Shown: positions 1-6,459 of the stretch, one piece after another | Position numbering within the stretch: the first letter of the stretch is position 1 | Layout of the letters: each line of letters opens with the position of its first letter | DNA from: Acidiferrobacterales bacterium | Lineage (GTDB): Bacteria > Pseudomonadota > Gammaproteobacteria > Acidiferrobacterales > SZUA-150 | Assembly (NCBI GenBank): GCA_947258385.1 | Contig: CAMYII010000083.1 | Location: 22,204 to 54,600, forward strand | Direction: 5' to 3' | DNA length: 32,397 nt | The notes under the pieces: generated by a model | The model's input: only the letters and a program-made list of their open reading frames with translations | The model's database searches: none | What the model was told of the DNA's origin: nothing | Position numbers and translations under genes: made by a program

Positions 1-472
1 CCACCTTGGCCGAGGCGCTGCGCCCGTCACGCAAGGCAACGGTGATTTCATCCGCACCCTCGATCACGTGGTGGTTGGTCAGAATGTAGCCCGCGGCGCT
101 CATCATCACCCCGGATCCGAGACTGGTCTGGACCTGCTGCCGCGGCGCGATCAGACCATCCAGACTGCGGCCGAAGAATTCCCGGAACACCGGATCGTCG
201 AAAAACGGGTGAGAGCGGACCGTCACCACCTTGGCGGTGTTGATGTTGACCACAGCGGGTGCGGCGGACTCCACGGCGGCGGCATACGACACGGGGCCCT
301 CGCCGCGCGTCGGCCGTGCGCTGCCGGTCGCTGTGGTCTGCTTGATCTCGATGGCGTGCGGCGCGGGTGGCACGCTTATTACCGACGGCCAGAGCATGGT
401 GACGACAAAGGCGATCGCCAGGCCCAGAATAACGGCCTGGCCGATGTAGATGAGTGTGGAACGTCGCGGCAT
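1..472 (-). CDS. degS: DegS/AlgW-type membrane-anchored serine protease (N-terminal part)
   Basis: This is the first 157 codons of an HtrA-family periplasmic serine protease; the gene runs off the left edge. The start is the ATG at 472 (MPRRS). Residues about 7-29 form one hydrophobic segment without a clear cleavage site, so the protein is probably anchored in the inner membrane like DegS/AlgW rather than released like DegP. The trypsin-like fold begins near residue 65, and the catalytic His is visible in GYILTNHHVI (His135). The Asp, Ser and PDZ domain lie outside the window. DegS/AlgW senses misfolded porins and makes the first cut in the anti-sigma factor RseA/MucA. Its place next to petABC-sspAB matches algW synteny in pseudomonads and relatives, from memory. 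The gene diverges from petA. Confidence 0.85.
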   Translation of the reverse strand, partial: MPRRSTLIYIGQAVILGLAIAFVVTMLWPSVISVPPAPHAIEIKQTTATGSARPTRGEGPVSYAAAVESAAPAVVNINTAKVVTVRSHPFFDDPVFREFFGRSLDGLIAPRQQVQTSLGSGVMMSAAGYILTNHHVIEGADEITVALRDGRSASAKV

Positions 473-608
473 CGATTGTCTTGAATGATGGCTTTCGTTG
501 TTGGGGAGATTCTATCGCAAAACGCGCAAAAGCTAACGTCGCTGCGCAATCCTGAGGCGATCGCACACTCGCGCGGCCGTCCCGCGCCCGGCCCGGCGTG
601 TTTTTATG

Positions 609-663
609 GCGGCATAGGATCTTTCACTTGACTGATGCGGGCCATTATATGATCCTATGCCGC
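609..663. repeat. Perfect 13-bp inverted repeat upstream of petA
   Basis: The arms 609-621 (GCGGCATAGGATC) and 651-663 (GATCCTATGCCGC) are exact reverse complements, separated by 29 bp. They lie in the 369-bp space between the divergent degS and petA genes. The element could be a paired regulator site or a long stem-loop. There is no T-run beside either arm, so a terminator is unlikely. No coding potential is seen in the rest of this intergenic space. Confidence 0.6.
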
Positions 664-675
664 GCTAAAGAGTAT

Positions 676-699
676 AGAAGTATTTGCTAATATACTTCT
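676..699 (+). promoter_or_regulatory. Candidate petA promoter inside a palindrome
   Basis: An extended -10 motif, TGC followed by TAATAT, is at 685-693. No good -35 hexamer stands 17 bp upstream, which fits an extended -10 promoter. The motif lies almost exactly between palindrome arms AGAAGTAT (676-683) and ATACTTCT (692-699). A protein bound to this palindrome would cover the -10. This would place the petABC start near 700, giving a leader of about 140 nt. The promoter call is inference; the palindrome is seen directly. Confidence 0.4.
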
Positions 700-720
700 T
701 TCAGTCACTCGAGGAACCCC

Positions 721-752
721 CGGTTCAGTCAGCGCGGTCCGGGGACGAACCG
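721..752 (+). other. Possible hairpin in the petA leader
   Basis: CGGTTC (721-726) can pair with GAACCG (747-752). A competing pairing is CCCCGG (717-722) with CCGGGG (739-744). Both would fall in the untranslated leader of petA if the promoter near 690 is right. Short stems such as these also arise by chance in GC-rich DNA. Confidence 0.25.
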
Positions 753-841
753 CCATTTTTCCAGAGGGTTCTTTTAAGTGACATCAACAATACTTGTTCC
801 GGTTCTTTCCTACACGTAAGTGCCAATTTTTGGGGGAATCC

Positions 842-1474
842 ATGAGTGATGACGGGGTAAACCGTACGCGACGCCGGCTGATCGGCATTACGACCGGTCT
901 CGGGGTCGTGGGGACGGCGTTTGCCGCGGCGCCTTTTGTTTTGAGCATGACGCCGAGCGCCCGCGCCCGCGCCGCCGGCGCACCGGTCGAAATTGATATC
1001 AGCAAGCTCGAACCGGGACAGATGCTGACGGTGGAATGGCGCGGCAAACCGGTGTGGATCGTGCGCCGCACGCTGGAAATGCTCAATGCCATAGACCAGT
1101 CGAATAAGCTAGTCGCCGATCCGAGCTCTGCCGTCGAAGGCCAGCAGCCCGCGTATGCGAAAAACAAGTTCCGTTCCATCAAGCCGGAATACGTGGTACT
1201 GGTCGGGATCTGTACCCATCTGGGGTGCTCGCCGCTTGCGAAACTGCAGGCCGGGCCGGAGGCCGGGCTGGGTAGTAACTGGCCGGGCGGGTTTTTCTGT
1301 CCGTGTCACGGCTCCAAGTTCGACCTGGCCGGGCGCGTGTTCAAGAATGTGCCGGCGCCCACGAACCTCGAAGTCCCGCCCCATGCCTATTTGGCTGACG
1401 AGCGTACCGGCGTTAACCGGATCATCATCGGCGTCGACCGGATCGGCAAACAGCGCCGAGAAGGAGTTGCCTGA
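842..1474 (+). CDS. petA: Ubiquinol-cytochrome c reductase Rieske iron-sulfur subunit
   Basis: PetA is the 2Fe-2S subunit of the cytochrome bc1 complex and moves electrons from quinol at the Qo site to cytochrome c1. The start ATG at 842 (MSDDGVN, preceded by GGGGGAA) is preferred to an in-frame start at 794, because it gives the usual N-terminus and 210 residues. An RRRL twin-arginine-type motif precedes one hydrophobic segment (about residues 15-35), the uncleaved Tat anchor typical of Rieske proteins. The cluster motifs are CTHLGC (residues 124-129) and CPCHGS (153-158). Cys124, His126, Cys153 and His156 are the expected iron ligands, and Cys129 and Cys155 the expected disulfide. The stop overlaps the petB start by one base (TGATG), so petABC is one operon. 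Confidence 0.97.
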   Translation: MSDDGVNRTRRRLIGITTGLGVVGTAFAAAPFVLSMTPSARARAAGAPVEIDISKLEPGQMLTVEWRGKPVWIVRRTLEMLNAIDQSNKLVADPSSAVEGQQPAYAKNKFRSIKPEYVVLVGICTHLGCSPLAKLQAGPEAGLGSNWPGGFFCPCHGSKFDLAGRVFKNVPAPTNLEVPPHAYLADERTGVNRIIIGVDRIGKQRREGVA

Positions 1475-2826
1475 TGCAGAAGCTGCTTGAGTGGGTCGAT
1501 GACCGTTTTCCCCTGATCAAGACCTGGGAGGAGCATCTCGCCAAGTATTACGCTCCCAAGAACTTCAATTTCTGGTACTACTTCGGATCGCTGGCGCTGT
1601 TGGTGCTTGTCATTCAGATCGTCAGTGGCATTTTTCTGACCATGCACTACAAGCCGGACGCCGGTCTGGCGTTTGCATCGGTCGAATACATCATGCGCGA
1701 TGTGTCCTGGGGCTGGCTGATCCGCTACATGCATTCCACCGGCGCATCGTTTTTCTTCATCATGGTCTATCTGCACATGTTTCGCGCCTTGCTTTATGGC
1801 TCGTATCGCGGGCCACGCGAGCTTTTGTGGATCATCGGTATGGTTTTGTTCATTGCGCTGATGGCCGAGGCCTTTATGGGCTATCTGCTGCCCTGGGGCA
1901 ATATGTCCTATTGGGGGGCCCAGGTCATTATTTCAGTGTTCAGCGCCATCCCCTTGATCGGCGACGGGTTGGCGGAATGGCTGCGCGGCGATTTCGTTGT
2001 GTCCGACGCCACCCTGAACCGCTTTTTTGCCTTTCACGTCATCGCCCTGCCGCTGATTCTTGTCGCGCTCGTGTTTGTGCACATCGTGGCCCTACACAAG
2101 GTCGGTTCCAACAACCCCGATGGCATCGACATCAAAAAGAACAAGGGACCGGACGGCAACCCGGCGGATGGTATTCCCTTCCACCCCTATTACACGGTGA
2201 AAGACATCGTCGGTGCGGTCGTATTCCTGATGGCCTTCTCCGCGGTCGTGTTCTTCGCCCCGGAGATGGGCGGCTGGTTCCTGGAGCACGACAACTTCGC
2301 CCCGGCCAATATCTTGCAGACCCCGCCGGAAATCGTGCCGCTGTGGTATTTCACGCCATTCTACTCGATCCTGCGCGCGACCACGGAAAGCATCATGCCC
2401 GTGCTCTCGGTGATGGTGGCGCTGCTGGGGCTGCTTAGCGTTTTCACCGTGCGCGGCGTGGTGGCCAAGTCGGTGATGATAGCGATCGCCGCGGTGCTCG
2501 TCATCGGGTTGTACGCCCTGGAAGCGAAGCTGTGGGGTGTGATCCTGATGGGGGCGTCGCTGGTGTTGTTTTTCTTCCTGCCCTGGCTCGATCGCTCGCC
2601 GGTGAAATCCATACGCTACCGCGGCTGGATGTACAAAACCGCCCTGACGATTTTCGTTATCTCTTTCGTGGTGCTCGGGTATCTCGGCACCCAGCCGGCG
2701 GAAGGCCCCAAGGTCCTTATGGCGCAGGTTGGCATGGTGCTGTACCTGCTGTTCTTCCTGCTCATGCCCTGGTACAGCAAGTATGATAGGACCAAGCCGG
2801 AACCAGACAGGGTGACAATGAAATGA
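1474..2826 (+). CDS. petB: Cytochrome b subunit of the bc1 complex
   Basis: This 450-residue integral membrane protein binds hemes bL and bH and forms the Qo and Qi quinone sites. Histidines in the helix containing YMHSTG and YLHMF, and in the helix containing FHVIALP and VHIVALH, are the expected heme ligands. The GYLLPWG and MSYWGAQV segments near the Qo site are intact. The Qo motif that is PEWY in mitochondria and Rhodobacter reads PLWY here (residues 289-292). The protein is longer than a minimal cytochrome b, with a set of C-terminal helices covering the usual cytochrome b C-terminal domain. It overlaps petA by one base and petC by four (ATGA), consistent with translational coupling. 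Confidence 0.97.
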   Translation: MQKLLEWVDDRFPLIKTWEEHLAKYYAPKNFNFWYYFGSLALLVLVIQIVSGIFLTMHYKPDAGLAFASVEYIMRDVSWGWLIRYMHSTGASFFFIMVYLHMFRALLYGSYRGPRELLWIIGMVLFIALMAEAFMGYLLPWGNMSYWGAQVIISVFSAIPLIGDGLAEWLRGDFVVSDATLNRFFAFHVIALPLILVALVFVHIVALHKVGSNNPDGIDIKKNKGPDGNPADGIPFHPYYTVKDIVGAVVFLMAFSAVVFFAPEMGGWFLEHDNFAPANILQTPPEIVPLWYFTPFYSILRATTESIMPVLSVMVALLGLLSVFTVRGVVAKSVMIAIAAVLVIGLYALEAKLWGVILMGASLVLFFFLPWLDRSPVKSIRYRGWMYKTALTIFVISFVVLGYLGTQPAEGPKVLMAQVGMVLYLLFFLLMPWYSKYDRTKPEPDRVTMK

Positions 2827-3611
2827 AAAAAATCCTTGCTTTATTGTTTCTGACCGTGGTCCCGGTGACGGGGCTGGCGGCAGGCGGCGCTGCATGCGGG
2901 ATGGTCCAATGCGACGCGGTCGACATCGATCTTGGCGACGAGGAATCCCTGCAAAATGGGGCGCGGATCTTCGTTAACTTCTGCCTGTCCTGCCACAGCG
3001 CCGCCTATATGCGTTATAATCGCATGGGCCAGGACCTGGGCATCAGCGATGAATTGGTCGAAGAAAACCTGCTGTTTGCCGCCGATAAGGTCGGTGATCT
3101 CATGAAGGCGGTGATGCCGGCGGATGACGCCAAGGTGTGGTTTGGCACCGCCCCGCCCGATCTGACTCTGACCGCCCGTTCGCGCAGCCCCGAGTGGATC
3201 TACACCTATTTGCGTAGTTTCTACCGCGACGAGACCTCATTCAGTGGCTGGAACAACGCGGTATTCGAGCATGTCGCCATGCCCCATGTCCTGTATGAGT
3301 GGCAGGGTGAGCAGCGGGCGCTGTTCCGGTTTGAGAAGAGCACCGTCACCGTGGAACAGGATGATGGTGCCAAGGTCGACAAAGAAATCGAAACCAAGGT
3401 ATTTGATGGGTTTGAGATTTCCAAGGCCGGCACCATGACGGAAGCGCGATACGACGCCGCGATCCGTGATCTCACGAACTTCATGGTTTATCTGGCCGAG
3501 CCGGCCAAGCTCGTCCGTTATCGTATTGGAATTTTTGTGCTGCTATTTCTTTTTATTTTATTCGTAGCGGCGTATTTGATGAAAAAGGAATACTGGAAGG
3601 ACGTACACTAG
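2823..3611 (+). CDS. petC: Cytochrome c1 subunit of the bc1 complex
   Basis: Cytochrome c1 takes electrons from the Rieske cluster and passes them to a soluble cytochrome c. The 262-residue product has an N-terminal signal peptide (residues 1 to about 19, ending LAA), a single covalent heme site CLSCH (residues 54-58), and a likely axial Met in AMPH (Met153). A C-terminal membrane anchor (about residues 236-254) is followed by a basic tail, MKKEYWKDVH. It starts inside the petB stop (ATGA) and is the last gene of petABC; a hairpin terminator follows 27 bases after the stop. Confidence 0.96.
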   Translation: MKKILALLFLTVVPVTGLAAGGAACGMVQCDAVDIDLGDEESLQNGARIFVNFCLSCHSAAYMRYNRMGQDLGISDELVEENLLFAADKVGDLMKAVMPADDAKVWFGTAPPDLTLTARSRSPEWIYTYLRSFYRDETSFSGWNNAVFEHVAMPHVLYEWQGEQRALFRFEKSTVTVEQDDGAKVDKEIETKVFDGFEISKAGTMTEARYDAAIRDLTNFMVYLAEPAKLVRYRIGIFVLLFLFILFVAAYLMKKEYWKDVH

Positions 3612-3637
3612 GCGCGGCAAAACCGGCTTCCGGATCC

Positions 3638-3659
3638 AAAGGGGGCACATGCCCCCTTT
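3638..3659 (+). terminator. Hairpin terminator after petC
   Basis: AAAGGGGGCA (3638-3647) and TGCCCCCTTT (3650-3659) form a GC-rich stem; nine pairs remain if the loop is taken as ACAT. The T-stretch is mostly the end of the stem (TTTCCTCGTT), so termination may be partial. Its place between petC and sspA supports a role as an operon end. Confidence 0.75.
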
Positions 3660-3698
3660 CCTCGTTAATGATCTCTTGCGCTGATAGAGAGGCAGTCA

Positions 3699-4322
3699 AT
3701 GGCATCCCCGACAAATAAAAAACCCATCATGACCTTATATACCGGCACGATGGATCCATTTAGTCACCGAACGCGCATCGTGCTTTTTGAGAAAGAAGTC
3801 GAGTGCCAGTTGATCGAGGTTGATGTCAACAACAAACCCCGCGAACTCGCTGATCTGAACCCGTATAACGAGGTCCCGACGATGGTGGATCGGGACCTGG
3901 TGATGTATCAATCGCTGATCATCAACGAGTATCTGGACGAGCGTCTGCCGCACCCCCCGCTGATGCCGGTTGATCCGGTATCGAGGGCGCGCGCCCGTCT
4001 GATGCTTTTTCGTTTCGATCACGACTGGTACCGCTTGCTGCCGGACATCTTGAGCGGCGACAAAAAGGTGTCCAACGACGCGAAAAACGCGCTGCGAGAC
4101 GGGCTCACGGTGATTTCACCGGTGTTCAAGGACCAGCAGTTCGTGTTGGGCGATGAGTATTCCCTGGTTGATTGTGTGCTCGCCCCAATCCTGTGGCGTC
4201 TGCCGCTGTACGGTATAACCCTGCCGCGCCAGGCCAAGCCCGTGCTCGATTACGCCGAACGCATATTCTCCCGCAAGTCTTTCAAACTCAGTCTGACCGA
4301 GGCGGAACGGGAAATGAGATAG
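3699..4322 (+). CDS. sspA: Stringent starvation protein A
   Basis: SspA is a glutathione-S-transferase-fold protein that binds RNA polymerase and changes promoter choice in stationary phase and acid stress, as known from Escherichia coli. The product has 207 residues, the usual length. A thioredoxin-like N-terminal domain carries the SPFSHRTRIVL-like segment (here DPFSHRTRIV) and ends near ADLNPYNEVPTMVD, followed by an alpha-helical C-terminal domain from about residue 85. The family does not act as a glutathione transferase. The ATG at 3699 follows an AGAGAGG ribosome-binding site. It lies downstream of petABC and upstream of sspB, as in most gammaproteobacteria. Confidence 0.95.
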   Translation: MASPTNKKPIMTLYTGTMDPFSHRTRIVLFEKEVECQLIEVDVNNKPRELADLNPYNEVPTMVDRDLVMYQSLIINEYLDERLPHPPLMPVDPVSRARARLMLFRFDHDWYRLLPDILSGDKKVSNDAKNALRDGLTVISPVFKDQQFVLGDEYSLVDCVLAPILWRLPLYGITLPRQAKPVLDYAERIFSRKSFKLSLTEAEREMR

Positions 4323-4489
4323 ATCACGGGAGCGGAAAAAGTGGCAAACGGAGGCGGAAAACACGCCACAGGTGTACTAGACTTGAATTAGATCAGAACT
4401 GGCTGGGGTTATTTGCGGGTTTTATGCCTGAATATTATTGCGTGAATTGGTGCTTTTTTACTGCTGACATTTTTCGTTATCCGTGAACC

Positions 4490-4921
4490 ATGTCATCGAT
4501 AAAACCCTATCTCATCCGCGCCGTCTACGAATGGGCCGTCAATGCGGGCCTGACGCCGCATATCGTCGTGGATGCGACGACCGAGGGTGTCGAGGTCCCG
4601 CCAGGGTATGTGGACAATGGCCGCATTGTGCTCAATATCCACCCGCAGGCGTTGCGCGACCTGGAGATCGGCGAGGAATGGGTGCTTTTTTCAGCGAGGT
4701 TTTCCCGGAAGCCCTTCGCCATCGAGGTACCGGTGCCTGCGGTGCTCGCCGTTTTTGCGGCGGAAAATGGCCAGGGGATCTCGTTTCCGCAAGGCGCGTC
4801 GGCCGATGACGGTGTCGAGGACATGGAAGCCCTTGAGGACAATGTCGGCAGCCGCCGCAAGGTCCCGAAACGGGCGAAAAAATCCAGCAAGAAAGGGCCG
4901 ACATTACACATTGTAAAATAG
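4490..4921 (+). CDS. sspB: ClpXP protease adaptor SspB
   Basis: SspB tethers ssrA-tagged polypeptides and the RseA fragment to ClpX for degradation. The 143-residue product begins with the typical MSSIKPYLIRAVYEW and has the compact substrate-binding domain up to about residue 105. A flexible charged linker follows, and the C-terminal PTLHIVK corresponds to the short ClpX-binding tail of the family. The 167-bp gap after sspA shows no clear terminator or promoter. The link with DegS at the left edge is functional as well as positional, since both proteins act in RseA breakdown in E. coli. Confidence 0.95.
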   Translation: MSSIKPYLIRAVYEWAVNAGLTPHIVVDATTEGVEVPPGYVDNGRIVLNIHPQALRDLEIGEEWVLFSARFSRKPFAIEVPVPAVLAVFAAENGQGISFPQGASADDGVEDMEALEDNVGSRRKVPKRAKKSSKKGPTLHIVK

Positions 4922-5009
4922 CCATAACAATAAATACGGATAAGAAATAAGCAGTCTCATACAACGATGTGAACCAGGCCGCTGTATCAGTGCCAATATA
5001 GCGATATGA

Positions 5010-5030
5010 ATAACGAGAGAGACTCGTTGT
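5010..5030 (+). promoter_or_regulatory. Hairpin enclosing the ribosome-binding site and start of the macro gene
   Basis: AACGAG (5012-5017) pairs with CTCGTT (5023-5028) around the loop AGAGA. The stem can extend through a T-G wobble (5011/5029) and an A-T pair (5010/5030), taking in the first two bases of the GTG start. The only purine-rich ribosome-binding sequence, GAGAGAGA, is split between the 5' arm and the loop. Folding would therefore hide both binding site and start codon, which suggests translational control. This is inference from base pairing alone. Confidence 0.45.
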
Positions 5031-5523
5031 GATCAAGGCCATAACCGCCGACATCACCGCCGTTGAGGTCGATGCGATCGTGAACGCGGCCAATCCAAGC
5101 CTGCTCGGGGGTGGTGGGGTGGATGGCGCCATCCATCGGGCCGCCGGGCCGGAGCTGCTCAAGGCTTGCCGCCAGCTCAACGGCTGTGCTGTCGGTGAAG
5201 CGCGCATCACCCCAGGGTTCCAGCTGCCCGCGAAATGGGTCATCCATACCGTGGGCCCGGTGTGGCATGGCGGGGCCCATGGCGAGTCCGAGTCGCTCGC
5301 GTCCTGTTACCGCAATTCATTTGAACTTGCAATGCAACATCAATGCAGGAGCATCGCGTTTCCGGCGATCAGCACCGGTGCCTACGGTTACCCCAAGCGT
5401 GAGGCCGCGGAGATCGCCGTTTCAGTCATGAGAGAATACCAGGGCCGTTTCGAAGAAATAATCTGCTGTTGTTTCAGGGATGAGGAAAGGGTGCTGTACG
5501 AGGACATTTTGGGGCAAGCATAG
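5029..5523 (+). CDS. Macro-domain protein, probable O-acetyl-ADP-ribose / ADP-ribose hydrolase
   Basis: This 164-residue protein is a single macro domain of the YmdB/MacroD type. Such enzymes hydrolyse O-acetyl-ADP-ribose and can remove mono-ADP-ribose from proteins; E. coli YmdB also affects RNase III. Visible family motifs are [16 protein letters not shown] and [12 protein letters not shown] (ligand-binding loop 1, with the Asn and Asp used in catalysis), then [15 protein letters not shown] and [13 protein letters not shown] (diphosphate-binding loop). The start is GTG at 5029; no ATG lies between it and the conserved domain. The gene is 107 bp after sspB in an AT-rich gap and may be read through from sspAB or have its own promoter. 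The exact substrate is not shown by the sequence. Confidence 0.9.
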   Translation: MIKAITADITAVEVDAIVNAANPSLLGGGGVDGAIHRAAGPELLKACRQLNGCAVGEARITPGFQLPAKWVIHTVGPVWHGGAHGESESLASCYRNSFELAMQHQCRSIAFPAISTGAYGYPKREAAEIAVSVMREYQGRFEEIICCCFRDEERVLYEDILGQA

Positions 5524-5524
5524 G

Positions 5525-5553
5525 CGCAGGGCCCCGCCCGACGGGGCCCTGCG
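5525..5553. terminator. Terminator between the macro gene and the outer-membrane gene
   Basis: CGCAGGGCCCCG (5525-5536) and CGGGGCCCTGCG (5542-5553) form a perfect 12-bp stem with the loop CCCGA. It starts one base after the macro gene's stop and ends eight bases before the end of the opposite-strand gene. ATTAATTGTT follows on the plus strand. It likely serves both convergent genes, although no T-run follows on the minus strand. Confidence 0.8.
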
Positions 5554-5561
5554 ATTAATTG

Positions 5562-6287
5562 TTAGAACCTGAATCCGACCTTGACGCTGTAAGAGGTCGA
5601 GTCACCCGTTTTATCCGCCTCGAACGCAAGGTTCAGCAGCGCCAGATTCACATTAAGGCCGGCGAAGAATTTGCTCAACTGCGGGTCTTCTTCATCCAGA
5701 ATAGACGCCTCTTTCTCCGGGGTGGCGTTGACCCAGACGACGCCGGCGCCGGCATACGGTGTCAGCATCACAAAACCCTTGGAGATGGAAATATCCAGAC
5801 TGGCGGTATCCATCTCGAGCTGGTCGATTCCGTCGAGCTGGGTGTAGGCGGCGCGCAGCCCGATGGCCGGCTTGGCAACCCCGCCTTTCAACAGGGCGTA
5901 TTTTACTTCGACGCCGAACAGATCAACGTCGGAATTGGAGGATGAGCCCAGGAAGCCGCCGACATCGATGCCAAACGGCAGTCCTTTGTGGAGATAGAGC
6001 TTCGGGGCGATCACATAATCCAGGTCGCTGCTCGAGGAGACCGCGTTCTGCCACTCTTCGAAATTTTCGAGCTCGGTGTAGGTGATGGCCGCGCCGAGAT
6101 CGAACCCCGTCAAGCCCAGGTGCTCGGCCGGTGTGATCGAGCGGTAGCTCAGGGCCGCGCCGAGGTCTTCCGACAGGCTCTCGAACTGCTTCTGGGTCAG
6201 GAACTGAATCAGGTCGATCTCCCTGGCGGATGCCAGATTGGTCATCGAGAACAGGGCGAAAAAAATAACTAGATAACGCTTCATCAT
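5562..6287 (-). CDS. Predicted outer-membrane beta-barrel protein
   Basis: The 241-residue product has a Sec signal peptide with a hydrophobic core (YLVIFFALFSMT) and probable cleavage after NLASA. The mature part consists of alternating hydrophobic segments separated by polar turns and ends in VKVGFRF, with the terminal Phe recognised by the BAM complex. These traits indicate a small beta-barrel, perhaps with 10-12 strands. I do not recognise a specific family or ligand. The start is the first ATG of an ATGATG pair at 6287, chosen because GGGAG lies just upstream; an upstream in-frame start at 6311 lacks this. The gene stands alone between a shared terminator and a candidate promoter with a palindrome. 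Confidence 0.8.
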   Translation of the reverse strand: MMKRYLVIFFALFSMTNLASAREIDLIQFLTQKQFESLSEDLGAALSYRSITPAEHLGLTGFDLGAAITYTELENFEEWQNAVSSSSDLDYVIAPKLYLHKGLPFGIDVGGFLGSSSNSDVDLFGVEVKYALLKGGVAKPAIGLRAAYTQLDGIDQLEMDTASLDISISKGFVMLTPYAGAGVVWVNATPEKEASILDEEDPQLSKFFAGLNVNLALLNLAFEADKTGDSTSYSVKVGFRF

Positions 6288-6319
6288 GCTTCTCCCGTTT
6301 GTTGGCGCCATATTACGTA

Positions 6320-6367
6320 AAGGTAGCCACAGATTCGGCGTTGCTCAATAGTCGAACGGACCGTTCG
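6320..6367 (-). promoter_or_regulatory. Candidate promoter and palindromic operator of the outer-membrane gene
   Basis: On the minus strand TTGAGC (6348-6343) and TACCTT (6325-6320) are 17 bp apart, a plausible but imperfect sigma-70 promoter. Just upstream is the palindrome CGAACGG-A-CCGTTCG (6353-6367), two 7-bp arms around one base, of the size bound by TetR-like dimers. No regulator gene is adjacent. The palindrome is direct observation; promoter and operator roles are inferred. Confidence 0.35.
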
Positions 6368-6459
6368 TCATGCGGATTGCAGCCGCCAACGCCGGCGTGC
6401 GCCGAAAAAACTACGATGTTACATCTATATTAGCCCGCCGAACCGCCTGCGCAAGAGTA

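Noticed and set aside
628-653. TTGACT and TATGAT as a petA promoter
   Set aside because: The spacer is only 14 bp, too short for a sigma-70 promoter; the extended -10 at 685-693 is the better candidate.
4323-4489. Possible promoter or small gene between sspA and sspB
   Set aside because: No hexamer pair with proper spacing and no frame with a ribosome-binding site; sspB is probably co-transcribed with sspA.
6400-6440. Possible terminator downstream of the GlcD-type gene on the minus strand
   Set aside because: GATG-TAA-CATC followed by GTAG and six T residues has only a four-pair stem, too weak to call.
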